Shown here in pieces: positions 24,381-34,267 of a stretch of 64,000 bases of DNA (within the stretch, counting starts at the first letter, position 1; each line of letters begins with the position of its first letter). The notes below the pieces were generated by a model. The model ran no database searches. It was not told where the DNA came from and was given only the letters and a program-made list of their open reading frames with translations. The stretch is taken from NCBI GenBank assembly GCA_017532885.1, contig JAFXIS010000039.1, forward strand, positions 1-64,000, given 5' to 3'. Made by a program: the position numbers and the translations under genes. The DNA is from Alistipes sp. (GTDB lineage Bacteria; Bacteroidota; Bacteroidia; Bacteroidales; Rikenellaceae).

Positions 24381-25658
24381 CTATACCACCTGTTTAAGCG
24401 CAACAAAATTTGAGCCTTCGAGTTTTCGTTTTGCATATTCAAGCCCCACGGTAAACTCCGCAACACCCGTCGTCGGGACCTCATACATGGCATCCATCAT
24501 TATCGCCTCGCAAATCGAGCGCAAACCGCGCGCTCCCAATTTATATTCATCGGCCTTCGACACGATGTAATCCAACACCTCGTCCTCGAATCGAAGTTTA
24601 ACACCGTCCATCGCCAACAATCGCTCATATTGTTTCACGATTGCATTCTTAGGTTCGGTGAGAATCTTGCGCAGAGCCGATTTGTTCAAGGGTTGCATAT
24701 ATGTCAATACAGGCAAGCGGCCCACCAGCTCCGGAATAAGTCCAAAAGACTTCAAATCCTGCGGCATGATGTACTTCATCAGGTTATCCCTATCTACCTG
24801 CTGCGAGAGTTGCACGCCATAGCCAATCGCGCGTGTATTCAAACGCTGGGCAATCTTCTTCTCGATGCCGTCGAATGCGCCACCGCAAATAAAGAGTATA
24901 TCTTTGGTATTCACCTGAATAAACTTCTGGTCAGGGTGCTTACGACCGCCCTGAGGGGGAACATTCACCGTTGTACCCTCCAAAATCTTCAACAGAGCCT
25001 GCTGCACACCCTCACCCGAAACATCTCGCGTAATGCTCGGATTATCGCCCTTGCGCGCAATCTTATCTATCTCATCAATAAAGACGATGCCTCGCTCGGC
25101 GGCATCGACATCGTAATCGGCAACCTGCAACAATCGCGACAAGATACTCTCAACATCCTCTCCGACATATCCTGCCTCGGTCAGCACCGTTGCATCCACG
25201 ATAGTAAATGGAACATTCAGCACACGCGCAATTGTGCGAGCCATCAAGGTCTTTCCCGTACCCGTAGGGCCTACCAAAACGATATTCGACTTATCAATCT
25301 CCACATCATCCTTTGGGCCTTCTGCGCGGCTCATCAAGCGCTTATAGTGGTTATACACAGCAACCGACATATATCGCTTTGCATCGTCCTGACCTATAAC
25401 ATACTCATCCAATATAGCCTTAATCTGCTGGGGCTTAAGCAACTCTTCCATCTTGAATTTCTTACTCCTAACGCTCTTCTTGCTACCTTCAGCGAGTTCG
25501 CTCTCCACAAGCATCTGATAACCTCGCTCGACGCAATTATTGCATATATTCACACCTCCGGCACCCTGAAACAGCAATGCTACATCCCTGCGTTTTGCAC
25601 CGCAGAATGCACAGCTATCTTCATTTCCGCCATTTGAGCCTTTATATTTCTGCGCCAT
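24381..25658 (-). CDS. clpX: ATP-dependent Clp protease ATP-binding subunit ClpX
   Basis: AAA+ unfoldase that feeds substrates to ClpP. It is 425 aa from ATG 25658, which places the zinc-binding N-domain (CAFCG near residue 16 and CNNC about 20 residues later) at the normal distance; a longer frame runs into clpP. Walker A is VGPTGTGKT and Walker B is [11 protein letters not shown]. The sensor and pore features GYVGEDVES and [18 protein letters not shown] are present. It overlaps the clpP end by 17 bp, so the two are translated together. Confidence 0.96.
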   Translation of the reverse strand: MAQKYKGSNGGNEDSCAFCGAKRRDVALLFQGAGGVNICNNCVERGYQMLVESELAEGSKKSVRSKKFKMEELLKPQQIKAILDEYVIGQDDAKRYMSVAVYNHYKRLMSRAEGPKDDVEIDKSNIVLVGPTGTGKTLMARTIARVLNVPFTIVDATVLTEAGYVGEDVESILSRLLQVADYDVDAAERGIVFIDEIDKIARKGDNPSITRDVSGEGVQQALLKILEGTTVNVPPQGGRKHPDQKFIQVNTKDILFICGGAFDGIEKKIAQRLNTRAIGYGVQLSQQVDRDNLMKYIMPQDLKSFGLIPELVGRLPVLTYMQPLNKSALRKILTEPKNAIVKQYERLLAMDGVKLRFEDEVLDYIVSKADEYKLGARGLRSICEAIMMDAMYEVPTTGVAEFTVGLEYAKRKLEGSNFVALKQVV

Positions 25659-26337
25659 CTTCCTTCTTATTAATTTTTCGTCGCTCCAACACAGAGTCAA
25701 TCAAACCATAATTCTTCGCCTCCACTGCGCTCATCCAATAATCGCGGTCGGCATCTTTGGCTATTTTTGCAATCTTCACACCCGAATGCTTCGACAGAAT
25801 CTCATAGAGTTCCTGCTTAACCTTCAAAATCTCTCGAGCCGTAATCTCGATATCCGACGCTTGACCCTGCACGCCACCCAAAGGCTGATGAATCATAATG
25901 CGCGAATGAGGCAACGCCGAGCGCTTACCCTCAGTTCCCGCCGTAAGAAGCACAGCTCCCATCGACGCAGCCAAACCGGTGCAAATCGTCGCTACATCAC
26001 ACGCCACGAGCTGCATAGTATCGTAGATACCCAAACCAGCCGACACCGAGCCACCAGGAGAGTTGATATATATTTGAATATCTCTTGAAGGATCTACCGA
26101 CTCCAAGAAGAGCAATTGCGCCTGAATGATATTGGCTGCATCTTCATAAATCGGGGCTCCCAAGAAGATAATTCTATCCATCATCAAACGCGAAAAGACA
26201 TCCATAGTTGCAACATTCAACTGGCGCTCCTCGATAATCGTAGGCGACACATATGAAGCCTGCAACGATTGAAAATCGTGCAAACGCAGGCTGCTGATGC
26301 CGCAATAACCGCGTGCATATTTTTCAAATTCGCTCAT
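25642..26337 (-). CDS. clpP: ATP-dependent Clp protease proteolytic subunit ClpP
   Basis: Serine peptidase that forms the ClpXP chamber. It is 231 aa. The catalytic Ser is in [13 protein letters not shown], the His in [10 protein letters not shown] and the Asp in the following helical region. The N-terminus is about 25 residues longer than E. coli's mature enzyme ([19 protein letters not shown]), which may be a propeptide. It precedes clpX in the usual clpP-clpX order. It is separated from tig by its own gap and a tig terminator. Confidence 0.96.
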   Translation of the reverse strand: MSEFEKYARGYCGISSLRLHDFQSLQASYVSPTIIEERQLNVATMDVFSRLMMDRIIFLGAPIYEDAANIIQAQLLFLESVDPSRDIQIYINSPGGSVSAGLGIYDTMQLVACDVATICTGLAASMGAVLLTAGTEGKRSALPHSRIMIHQPLGGVQGQASDIEITAREILKVKQELYEILSKHSGVKIAKIAKDADRDYWMSAVEAKNYGLIDSVLERRKINKKEDGAEI

Positions 26338-26372
26338 ATACTGTCAATATTAATATTGCTGTTTGTCTAACC

Positions 26373-26410
26373 AAAAATTGGACTCTGCAAACATTACGCC
26401 CAGAGTCCAA
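26373..26410 (-). terminator. Intrinsic terminator after tig
   Basis: 10-bp perfect stem TTGGACTCTG (26378-26387) / CAGAGTCCAA (26401-26410), with TTTTT on the minus strand at 26377-26373. It separates tig from clpP. Confidence 0.85.
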
Positions 26411-26497
26411 CTTTTCATAATTGTTATACTATTTCGACCTTAAGCTGCAACCTTCACACAAGAAAGCCCCTCAAAAGCCGAAATCATCGCTCGTAGA

Positions 26498-27823
26498 TTA
26501 GTTCTCCTGTGCAAGCTTGGCGAACTCGTCAGCCGAAACAGCCTTTGTGGTAACCTTAACCTGCGACTTAACATACTCCACAACCTTTACCTCGTAGAGC
26601 TTCTCGTAAATCTTCTGTGCCTGCTCCTTGTTCTCCAAAATCTGCTTTGAGAAGTTTGCAATCATCTCCTCGGGAGCTGAAGGCATGCCATACTGTGCAA
26701 ACTGAGCCTTTGCAAACTCCTTAGCCTCTGCCTCTGCCTCCTCAGCTGAAACTGTGAGATTTGCACTCTGTATATAGTGCTTCTGGAGGTAATTCCAAGT
26801 AAACATCTGAACGAAACCTGCAAAATCCTTCTCAATCTCCTCCTTTGAGAACTTGCCCTCGTTGATTACATACAACCAACGCTTCAAGAACTCCTCAGGC
26901 ATCTGCAATGCAGCCTTCTCCATAAGGAAGTTGCGAACACGAATAGTGAACAAGTAGTCTGCCTCGCGAGCGAGTTCCTTCTCAATCTCTGCTGAAAGGA
27001 ATGCGTTCAACTCCTCCTCGCTCTTCACATCACCTGCGGGGAATGCCATCTTGAAGAACTCCTCGTTAAGCTCAGGATTTGCAAACTGACGAATTTGTGT
27101 AATCTCCAACGAGAAAGCGGGATTTACGCTCTCCAACTCATCCTCCTTAACCTGAAGAATAGATGCACGCTGCGTAGCCGACTTATAAAGTTCGTTGATA
27201 TTTACATCCATCTTGTCACCTACCTTCTTACCGATGAAAGGCTTACGCTCCTCGTCTGTCATTGAGATAAGTCCAACATAAGCATCCTCAATGCGCATGT
27301 CGCCATTATCAAGGATAACGGTCAAAGCCTCATCCTTCTTAACCTTCTTAACCTCTACCAAACGGCCATAGCGACGCAAGTAGTTCTCCTTGTAACCCTC
27401 AAGCATCTTCTTATCAACCTTGATAGTGTTGTAAACAAGCTTATCCTTTGCCGAGAGCTCAACCTCTACCTTTGGAGCCTCGCCAATCTCGAACATAAAC
27501 TCATGCTCTGTATTGTTCTCGAAATCGAAATCGCCCTGCTCGTCTGAGGGAATTACATCACCTACATAGTCGATATTCTCCTTCTGCAAGTACTCAAATA
27601 CAGAGTTTGAGGCCAACTTGTAAGCCTGCTCGGCAACAACACCCTTACCAAACATCTTGCGAACTACGCCCATAGGTACCATACCAGGACGGAAACCGGG
27701 AATATTAGCCTTGCGCTTATACTCACGCAGAGCCTTATCTACACTTTCGGCGTAGTCAGCCTCGCCAACAACAACCTTCAATACCGAGGTACCTACCTCA
27801 CGCTGTTCTCTTGTAATTTTCAT
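26498..27823 (-). CDS. tig: Trigger factor
   Basis: Ribosome-bound chaperone. It is 441 aa. The N-terminal ribosome-binding domain ends with the signature region IPGFRPGMVPMGVVRKMFGK. The middle region (about 150-240) replaces a typical PPIase domain and keeps few recognisable FKBP residues. The helical C-terminal arms follow (PELNEEFFKMAFP..., KRWLYVINEGKFS). Tig stands in its common location upstream of clpP-clpX, but it has its own terminator, so co-transcription with clpPX is probably limited. A -7 box (TACCTTTG) lies about 55 bp upstream. Confidence 0.95.
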   Translation of the reverse strand: MKITREQREVGTSVLKVVVGEADYAESVDKALREYKRKANIPGFRPGMVPMGVVRKMFGKGVVAEQAYKLASNSVFEYLQKENIDYVGDVIPSDEQGDFDFENNTEHEFMFEIGEAPKVEVELSAKDKLVYNTIKVDKKMLEGYKENYLRRYGRLVEVKKVKKDEALTVILDNGDMRIEDAYVGLISMTDEERKPFIGKKVGDKMDVNINELYKSATQRASILQVKEDELESVNPAFSLEITQIRQFANPELNEEFFKMAFPAGDVKSEEELNAFLSAEIEKELAREADYLFTIRVRNFLMEKAALQMPEEFLKRWLYVINEGKFSKEEIEKDFAGFVQMFTWNYLQKHYIQSANLTVSAEEAEAEAKEFAKAQFAQYGMPSAPEEMIANFSKQILENKEQAQKIYEKLYEVKVVEYVKSQVKVTTKAVSADEFAKLAQEN

Positions 27824-27877
27824 AGTTTGTGGTTAATTTATTATTTTTTCAATCTCTTTTTCTCTATTTTCGGAGTG

Positions 27878-27885
27878 CAAAGGTA
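27878..27885 (-). promoter_or_regulatory. -7 promoter element for tig
   Basis: TACCTTTG on the minus strand (CAAAGGTA as written), 54 bp before the tig ATG. It is followed on its upstream side by TTAATTAA-rich sequence. The -33 box is not clear. Confidence 0.5.
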
Positions 27886-27922
27886 ATTAATTTTAATTAA
27901 TTAACATGCATTCGGTGCAAAT

Positions 27923-29035
27923 TTATTCGTTTGCCTTCGCATGATACTCTCTTTTGCGGTAGAGTTGGTCGCGAAGTTGCGGCGTAAATCCCGCCTCGCG
28001 AATAGCTTTTTGGATACCTTCGGCATCGAACTCATTATGCGCTCCGGCACTCGACACCACATTCTCCTCAATCATTATCGAACCCATATCGTTCGCACCG
28101 CTATGCAAAGCCATTTGCGCCGTAGGCTTACCGACTGTAAGCCACGATGCCTGAATATTGCGTATATTACTCAGAATCAAACGACTAACGGCAATTATGC
28201 GAATATATTCCAAAGGCGAGAATTGCGACCTTACGCCCTCCTTCTCCAATCGAGTACCCGTCGAGCGGAAAATCCACGGAATAAAGGCTATAAATCCCCA
28301 ATTTCCTTCGGGGCACTCCGCCTGCAAATCACGAATCGCGAGCAAATGTTCCACCCTTTGACGCGGGGTTTCGATATGGCCATACATCATCGTCGCCGAG
28401 GTCGGCAGATTCATCAAGTGAGCCTCATGCATAACCTCCAACCACTCCCTTACCGAGGGCTTGGCGGGCGAAATTGCTCGGCGCACCTCCTCATTCAAAA
28501 TCTCGGCTCCGGCACCCGGCAGAGAGTCCAAGCCCGCTGCCACCAACCTTTCCAGCGCCTCACGCGACGACAAACCGCTAATCTTCGCAATATGAGCCAC
28601 TTCGGGCGCTCCAAGAGCATGCAGGCGCACCTGCGGATACATCGCCTTCAACGACGAGAACAACTCCTCATAAAACTCTATGCCCAACTTCGGGTGCAAA
28701 CCTCCCTGCAACAGCAATTGGTCACCACCCAATTCCAGCATTCTATCTATCTTCTGACGATACTCCTCAATCGTAGTTATAAACGCGCGCTCCGTCTGAT
28801 GTGGTTTACAATGAAAATTACAGAACTTACAACCCGAAATGCAGACATTCGTAATATTCACATTGCGGTCTATCTGCCAAGTAACCACTCGTTCATCCGG
28901 CACAACGGCGCGTCGCACCTCATCGGCAACCGCAGCCAAGCGCTCCAACCGAGCCTCCTCCCACAGCCAATAAGCCTCCTCGCGCGATAGCGTAGCTCTA
29001 TCACGAGCCTTTGCAAAAATCTCCTCTGCACGCAT
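27923..29035 (-). CDS. mqnC: Cyclic dehypoxanthine futalosine synthase
   Basis: Radical SAM enzyme of the futalosine route to menaquinone. It cyclises dehypoxanthine futalosine. It is 370 aa. The cluster motif is CISGCKFC (CxxxCxxC). MqnC-type segments are GGLHPKLGIEFYEELF, LGAPEVAHIAKISGLS, DSLPGAGAEIL, FIPWIFRSTGTRLE and GANDMGSIMIEENVVSSAG. MqnE/MqnA relatives differ in the last segment, so MqnC is the best call. Its ATG overlaps the rnr stop (TAATG). It is the last gene of a five-gene leftward run and implies menaquinone-based respiration. Confidence 0.92.
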   Translation of the reverse strand: MRAEEIFAKARDRATLSREEAYWLWEEARLERLAAVADEVRRAVVPDERVVTWQIDRNVNITNVCISGCKFCNFHCKPHQTERAFITTIEEYRQKIDRMLELGGDQLLLQGGLHPKLGIEFYEELFSSLKAMYPQVRLHALGAPEVAHIAKISGLSSREALERLVAAGLDSLPGAGAEILNEEVRRAISPAKPSVREWLEVMHEAHLMNLPTSATMMYGHIETPRQRVEHLLAIRDLQAECPEGNWGFIAFIPWIFRSTGTRLEKEGVRSQFSPLEYIRIIAVSRLILSNIRNIQASWLTVGKPTAQMALHSGANDMGSIMIEENVVSSAGAHNEFDAEGIQKAIREAGFTPQLRDQLYRKREYHAKANE

Positions 29036-31212
29036 TATCTATTGCTCACTATAAGTTCAAAATCCAAAGTTCGGCGCCTTAAATCGACTCCCTTAACACG
29101 AATCCACACCTCGTCGCCAAAGGCTATACGGCGACCCGTACGACGCCCCACAACCTCGAAACGAGCATCATCATAGGCGTAATAGTCGCCCTCGATATCT
29201 CTTAGATATGCCATACCCTCGATGTGCGTGTCGTTTAGTTCGACATAAATACCCCACTCGCTCATGCCCGACACATGGCCCTTGAACATCTCGCCAATCT
29301 TGTCCTGCATAAACTCCACCATCTTATATTTGATAGATGCGCGTTCGGCATCCGAAGCTACGATTTCGCGCTCCGAAGCATGCACACACTGCGCCTCGAC
29401 CTCGCGTTTATCGACCGACTTACCCTCTGCCAGATAACGCGCCAACAGACGATGCACCATCATATCTGGATAGCGGCGTATGGGCGAAGTGAAATGGGTA
29501 TAATACTTAAAGGCAAGACCATAATGCCCCACATTATCGGTTGTGTAAAACGCCTTTGCCATACTGCGCACCGCCAAATTCGAGATGGCATTCTCCTCGG
29601 GCAGGCCCTTCACTTCTGCGATAAGTTTATTGATTGCCTTAGCCACCGAGCGGCCCTTCGTAGCGCGGAACTGATACCCAAAGCGCATTACAAAATCGCG
29701 GAAACGCCCCAACTTCTCCTCGTTGGGTTCATCATGCACGCGATAAACCATCGTGCGTGGCACCTTGCGACCGCGCTCCTCGCGCGATGAGCAGAACTCC
29801 GCAACACGACGATTCGCCAAGAGCATAAACTCCTCAATCATCTGATTTGCCTCCTGCTGCTCCTTGGTATAGACACCTAACGGCTTACCCTTCTCGTCGA
29901 GGATAAACTTAAACTCCTCGCGCTCGAAGCTGACAGCACCCGCCTTAAAACGCTCCTTGCGCAGCGTTTGTGCCAGGCGATTCATCACTCCAATCTCCTC
30001 GGCATAGTCACCCACACCCGTTTCGATACGAGCCTGCGCCTCAGCATATGTAAAGCGTCTGTCGGAGTAGATTACCGTACGGCCGAACCACTCCTCCAAG
30101 ACATCGGCATTATCGTTTAACTTAAAGACTGCCGAAAAAGCCAATTTCTCCTCATTGGGTCGCAACGAGCAGAGGTCGTTACAAAGTCTTTCCGGGAGCA
30201 TTGGCACAGTTCTATCAACCAAATAGACCGAAGTGCCTCGCTCCTGCGCCTCACAATCAACCACCGAGCCCGGACGAACATAATGCGTAACATCTGCAAT
30301 ATGCACACCCACTTCCCAAAAACCGTCATCGGTCTTTCTGATAGACAAGGCATCGTCGAAATCCTTGGCATCGGCTGGATCCACAGTAAAGGTCGTAACA
30401 TCACGAAAATCCCTTCGCGAGGCATAATCCTCCATCGTAATTGTGCTATCTATCGCGTTGGCGGCAGCCTCAACCTCTTTTTCAAACTTATACGGCAAGT
30501 CGTACTCCGCCAATATGGCGTGCATCTCGGTATCGTTATCGCCCACAGGGCCTAAGACATCGGTTATAACACCACGCGGACTCTTGTCGCCCTCGCGCCA
30601 ATCGGTAATACGGAACACCACCTTATCGCCATCGTTTACTTTAGGATACTCCTTGCGCGAAAAAAATATATCCATAGGCAGCTTTCGCGAATCGGGCTGC
30701 ACAAAAATTGCCGCGCGGCTCACCTCCGCCACGCCAACATACTGTTTGTGGCTACGCTCCAAAACCTTGACGATAGCACCTTCGGGATTATCACCCTCAC
30801 GCTGCGAAGGGCGGTGCAACACCACCTCGACCCTATCGCCATCCAAAGCATAGTTCATATTGCGTTGCGGAACATATATGTCGCCATCCAACTCCTCAAC
30901 GCGGACATATGCCGCGCCCGAGCCTATCATATCAACTACGCCCTCATAATGAGGCAGTTGCTCCATCGAAAGTTGGTATTTATCATGACCATGGCGCACT
31001 ACAACGCCACCCTCGACCAACGCCTCGACTATATCACGCACCATATAGCGTGCATCACGGAAATTACCACCCGATGCCGCCACCAACTGCTTTATCGAAA
31101 AAATTCTCTCGGGAAACTCCCTAAACATATTCACGACAAATGCCGCACGCACACTCATTGCATCGCGTGAGGAGCCTCTGTTTTGTCGTGTATCTCTTTT
31201 TCTTGCTTTCAT
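29035..31212 (-). CDS. rnr: Ribonuclease R
   Basis: Processive 3'-5' exoribonuclease able to degrade structured RNA. It is 725 aa. In order: a winged-helix-like N-terminus (about 20-80), OB/cold-shock domains (about 85-240), the RNB catalytic core with VDPADAKDFDDALS (metal-binding Asp cluster), RFKAGAVSFEREEFKF and HYTHFTSPIRRYPDMMVHR-type sequence, then a C-terminal S1 domain (MFKGHVSGMSEWGIYVEL). The tail is short. It overlaps both neighbours by a few bases (ATGA with the M20 gene, TAATG with mqnC), so it lies in a tightly coupled operon. Confidence 0.96.
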   Translation of the reverse strand: MKARKRDTRQNRGSSRDAMSVRAAFVVNMFREFPERIFSIKQLVAASGGNFRDARYMVRDIVEALVEGGVVVRHGHDKYQLSMEQLPHYEGVVDMIGSGAAYVRVEELDGDIYVPQRNMNYALDGDRVEVVLHRPSQREGDNPEGAIVKVLERSHKQYVGVAEVSRAAIFVQPDSRKLPMDIFFSRKEYPKVNDGDKVVFRITDWREGDKSPRGVITDVLGPVGDNDTEMHAILAEYDLPYKFEKEVEAAANAIDSTITMEDYASRRDFRDVTTFTVDPADAKDFDDALSIRKTDDGFWEVGVHIADVTHYVRPGSVVDCEAQERGTSVYLVDRTVPMLPERLCNDLCSLRPNEEKLAFSAVFKLNDNADVLEEWFGRTVIYSDRRFTYAEAQARIETGVGDYAEEIGVMNRLAQTLRKERFKAGAVSFEREEFKFILDEKGKPLGVYTKEQQEANQMIEEFMLLANRRVAEFCSSREERGRKVPRTMVYRVHDEPNEEKLGRFRDFVMRFGYQFRATKGRSVAKAINKLIAEVKGLPEENAISNLAVRSMAKAFYTTDNVGHYGLAFKYYTHFTSPIRRYPDMMVHRLLARYLAEGKSVDKREVEAQCVHASEREIVASDAERASIKYKMVEFMQDKIGEMFKGHVSGMSEWGIYVELNDTHIEGMAYLRDIEGDYYAYDDARFEVVGRRTGRRIAFGDEVWIRVKGVDLRRRTLDFELIVSNR

Positions 31213-32315
31213 TTGTTCAAAATATTAAGTGCGAGCATCGTCATAAACTCCTCACCAACCTCCAACGCCCTCTCGTCGGGCAGGAAGGTAGAAGTATGCG
31301 CTCGTCCTGAATCCTTTCCCACTCCCAAGCGATAGAATAGCGAGGGGTAGATGTGGGTATAAAATCCGAAATCCTCCGCCGTAGGTCTGCGGTCCAAATC
31401 GACAACCTTAAAGCCATTGCTACCTGCCAGCAACATCGCCTCATAGGTCAGCGGCTTATCATTCTCGACACAAGGATAACCATCGCCGAGATTCATCTCT
31501 ATCTCGACATCGTGTTTATACTCAATCTCCTCCACGACACCCGCAATCATCTCCTTAACCCTTTGGCGCAGTTTCTCGTCATAGGTACGCATCGTGCCGT
31601 CACACGAGGTCACTTCGGGAATAACATTCGTAGCACCCTCGGCCACAACATTGCCTATCGATACTACGCACACATCGCTGTTAAAGGCATTTAGGCGCAA
31701 GATGAGGTCCGAAATCGCCACCACGGGGTCTTTAATTCTCTCACGCATAGCCGCGTGACCTCCAACACCCTTAACCTTGAAGTGAAGTTCATCCGCCGAG
31801 GCCATAAATTTTCCGGGGCAGAAGCCTATTTCGCCAACCTCCAAGTCGGCATCGACATGCTCGCCAATCACTGCCGCGACATTATAACCCTCAAAGGGAT
31901 TTTCAGCCAACACCTTTCTCGCGCCCCCGGGATTCAACTCCTCACCGGGTTGAAACACACCGAAGAGCGTACCCTCGAAATCGGGATTTTCGCTCAAGCG
32001 TTTCAGTACGCCAAACAATATGGCGGCATGGCAGTCGTGGCCGCAAGCGTGCATAACCCCCTCATTCTGCGAAGCAAACTCCGCGCCCGTTCGTTCGCAC
32101 ACCGGCAAAGCATCTATATCGGCCCGTAGCACGACACATCGCTTCGGATTACCTCTACGGCCCTCAATACGCGCCAATACACCCGTCGAAGCTATCGGTT
32201 GATGCTCGATGCCCAACGCCGCAAGCTGCTCGGAGATAAACTCTGCTGTACGATGCTCCTCGAACGAAAGTTCGGGGTAGCGATGTAATTCTCGGCGAAA
32301 CTCCTTTGTAGTCAT
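31209..32315 (-). CDS. M20 family amidohydrolase
   Basis: A 368-aa M20D zinc hydrolase of the N-acyl-L-amino-acid/hippurate/IAA-amino acid amidohydrolase type. It has FRRELHRYPELSFEEHRTAEFI at the N-terminus, the metal motif HACGHDCHAA, QPGEELNPGGA (catalytic Glu), IGEHVDADL and the C-terminal TAEDFGFYTHIYPSLFYRLGVG. A dimerisation lid follows the middle of the chain. The substrate is unknown; N-acetylcysteine, acetyldiaminopimelate or dipeptides are all possible within the family. It is 19 bp after the homocysteine methyltransferase gene and overlaps rnr by 4 bp. Confidence 0.88.
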   Translation of the reverse strand: MTTKEFRRELHRYPELSFEEHRTAEFISEQLAALGIEHQPIASTGVLARIEGRRGNPKRCVVLRADIDALPVCERTGAEFASQNEGVMHACGHDCHAAILFGVLKRLSENPDFEGTLFGVFQPGEELNPGGARKVLAENPFEGYNVAAVIGEHVDADLEVGEIGFCPGKFMASADELHFKVKGVGGHAAMRERIKDPVVAISDLILRLNAFNSDVCVVSIGNVVAEGATNVIPEVTSCDGTMRTYDEKLRQRVKEMIAGVVEEIEYKHDVEIEMNLGDGYPCVENDKPLTYEAMLLAGSNGFKVVDLDRRPTAEDFGFYTHIYPSLFYRLGVGKDSGRAHTSTFLPDERALEVGEEFMTMLALNILNK

Positions 32316-32334
32316 AGTCGTTTATATTTTTATC

Positions 32335-33216
32335 TTACTTCTCAAACTTACGCCCACGCCAACGCGCTGCCGCCTTCGCAATGCCTGCAATATGCGCCGG
32401 CGTAGTACCACAACAACCGCCTGCAATATTCAGCATCGCCGCACGGCACAACTGATCCATATCCTTCACATAGCGCGTCATCGGCATCGGAGGCTGCCCA
32501 ACCGAAGGGTATGCTATGATAGGCTTTTTTGTAGTCGCAGCCAACACTCTCAGTGCACTCTCTAACGGTTTTACGCCATTCGTACAATTAAATCCAACAA
32601 CCGACACCTCGTCAAGAGGTATCTGCTCCAAGAATTTTGCAATCGTAGCACCCGACGCTACACGCCCCTCCATTCGGGCAAGGACAGCCGAGAGTATAAT
32701 GGGTATCTCCGCATTTTGGCGGCGCACCTGCTCTATGGCAATTGTGGCATTTAACGAGTCGGTAACCGTTTCAATCAAAATCACATCTACGCCACCATCA
32801 AGCAACCCTCTTACCACATTAGCATATGCCGCTTCAACATCCTCGCGTTTGATATCGTTGGCAAGTGTCAGGTTACGCGAAGTAGGCCCCACTGAACCTG
32901 CTACATAACGACGACGCTCCGCCGTAGAGTATTTGTCTGCCACGCGGCGGGCTATCTCGGCTCCGGCACGCGCCAACTCATACGAGCGAGCCTTCAAACC
33001 ATATTGCTCCAAGCACAAAGCATCGGCGCAGGTTGTGTTGGTCGTAATAATATCGGCACCAGCATCCAAATATGCCTCATGCAGCGCCTCAACCACGGCC
33101 GGATTATCGACATTACATAGCTCCAATGCACCCTTTGCACCTTTTGCTATAAGTTCCGTACCCATAGCCCCGTCAAGGGTTAATATTCGCTGCTCGAGAG
33201 CCTTCAAAAACTCCAT
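32335..33216 (-). CDS. Homocysteine S-methyltransferase family protein
   Basis: A 293-aa TIM-barrel methyltransferase like the N-terminal homocysteine domain of MetH. It has LDGAMGTELIAKG, TNTTCADALCLEQYGL, AGSVGPTSRNL, LIETVTDSLNA and the zinc ligands in GFNCTNG and GGCCGTTPAHI. No cobalamin- or folate-binding module is attached, so it either works alone with an S-methyl donor such as S-methylmethionine or pairs with a separate partner. The sequence does not decide between these. It lies 4 bp after the glutaminyl cyclase gene. Confidence 0.88.
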   Translation of the reverse strand: MEFLKALEQRILTLDGAMGTELIAKGAKGALELCNVDNPAVVEALHEAYLDAGADIITTNTTCADALCLEQYGLKARSYELARAGAEIARRVADKYSTAERRRYVAGSVGPTSRNLTLANDIKREDVEAAYANVVRGLLDGGVDVILIETVTDSLNATIAIEQVRRQNAEIPIILSAVLARMEGRVASGATIAKFLEQIPLDEVSVVGFNCTNGVKPLESALRVLAATTKKPIIAYPSVGQPPMPMTRYVKDMDQLCRAAMLNIAGGCCGTTPAHIAGIAKAAARWRGRKFEK

Positions 33217-33220
33217 AACG

Positions 33221-34009
33221 CTACTCCTTTACAATTTCTACTTCAAACAATTTGGGCCAGCGCTTACCCGTCACAAATATGCGCCCCGTAGCCTCATCAT
33301 AGGCTATGCCGTTAAAGACATCGGTGTCGCGATTTTCATCTTCGCGCGGCAGCAGGCCTTGAAAATTCACCATACCCTCAACAACGCCTGTCGTGGGATT
33401 TATAATGACAACATAATCCGTAGTATAGACATTTGCCCAGATTTTGCCATCAATCCACTCCAACTCATTGAGGTACTGCACAGCCTCGCCACGCATCGTC
33501 ACAACGAGCGTTGCCTCGCGCTTAAAAGTCTCAGGGTCGATGCGGAAGATACGCTCCGTACCATCCGACATATAGAGATTCTCGCCATCACTCGTAAGGC
33601 CCCAGCCTTCACCCGGGTAACGGAGATCCTTCAACTTCTCGCCCCCACGATTATAGATATGCACCGTATTATTGGTCCAGGTGAGTTGATATACCTTATC
33701 GCCCAAAACAGTTATACCCTCGCCAAATTCCGACTTCGGCAGGCGCACCAAAACCTCCGCCTTGCCACTCTCCAAATCGACTTTTTGCAACTGCGACTCA
33801 CCCCACTCGCCGGTACCTTCCCACAACTCGCCATCGACAAATTGCAGACCCTGTGTATAGCTGCTGCGCAAATGAGGATATACCGCCTTGATATTATAGC
33901 CGTAACGCACAGGTTCTACGGGCACTTGCACCGAACTCTTTCTCTTGGTCTGAGAGCCACAACTCACAACCGTCAGGAGAAATATTATTGCCAACAAAAA
34001 ATTCTTCAT
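33221..34009 (-). CDS. Glutaminyl-peptide cyclotransferase (plant-type), lipoprotein
   Basis: A 262-aa protein of the beta-propeller glutamine cyclotransferase family, converting N-terminal Gln to pyroglutamate in exported proteins. The start at 34009 gives a lipoprotein signal (hydrophobic stretch, lipobox VVSC with Cys at residue 17), so it is probably anchored in the cell envelope. An in-frame start at 34057 would put 16 extra residues before it. Typical family segments are SYTQGLQFVDGELWEGTGEWGES, ITVLGDKVYQLTW, YPGEGWGLTSDGENLYMSDGT, LNELEWIDGKIWANVYTTD and FNGIAYDEATGRIFVTGKRWP. Confidence 0.9.
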   Translation of the reverse strand: MKNFLLAIIFLLTVVSCGSQTKRKSSVQVPVEPVRYGYNIKAVYPHLRSSYTQGLQFVDGELWEGTGEWGESQLQKVDLESGKAEVLVRLPKSEFGEGITVLGDKVYQLTWTNNTVHIYNRGGEKLKDLRYPGEGWGLTSDGENLYMSDGTERIFRIDPETFKREATLVVTMRGEAVQYLNELEWIDGKIWANVYTTDYVVIINPTTGVVEGMVNFQGLLPREDENRDTDVFNGIAYDEATGRIFVTGKRWPKLFEVEIVKE

Positions 34010-34088
34010 AACAAAAAGCATATTTGGAAACAAATTTAGTAAAAATTCTGCAAACATTGTTCAACTTTCGCTCGAGAGTTTTTTCAGC

Positions 34089-34118
34089 GACATATATACG
34101 GCTCAAATCGGCACAAAA
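34089..34118 (-). promoter_or_regulatory. Shared upstream motif, copy 1
   Basis: GACATAT...AATCGGCACAAAA as written on the plus strand; nearly the same 28-30 bp occurs at 42017-42044. On the minus strand both begin TTTTGTGCCGATT and end near ATATGTC, and both lie upstream of a leftward gene. This may be a binding site or an unusual promoter; its function is unknown. Confidence 0.4.
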
Positions 34119-34144
34119 GAGGGCGACATACACCCCGCCCCCGC

Positions 34145-34183
34145 AAAAAAAACAGAGTCTGCCAGAATAATCAAGCAGACTCT
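34145..34183 (-). terminator. Intrinsic terminator after the V-ATPase operon
   Basis: 9-bp stem AGAGTCTGC (34154-34162) / GCAGACTCT (34175-34183), followed on the minus strand by eight T (34152-34145). It stands about 85 bp past the subunit K stop. Confidence 0.88.
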
Positions 34184-34213
34184 ATTTTATAAAATGTATT
34201 AAAATTGTTTATT

Positions 34214-34262
34214 AAGAGGTATTTCAAAGCGAACAGACGCCGAAATATCCTCACTAAACTGT
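34214..34262. repeat. Short inverted-repeat element after subunit K
   Basis: GAGGTATTTC (34216-34225) / GAAATATCCTC (34242-34252) with GTTTA/TAAAC further out. The block ACGCCGAAAT is shared with the 17653-17774 element, of which this looks like a deleted form. It lies directly beside the subunit K stop codon (34268-34270). Confidence 0.55.
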
Positions 34263-34267
34263 TCTAA

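Noticed and set aside
27941..28990. 349-codon open frame opposite mqnC
   Set aside because: Antisense artefact of the same type; the sense strand has a clear radical SAM protein.
32933..34039. 368-codon plus-strand frame across the methyltransferase and cyclase genes
   Set aside because: It spans two sense genes and their junction, has no family features and no promoter or start context.
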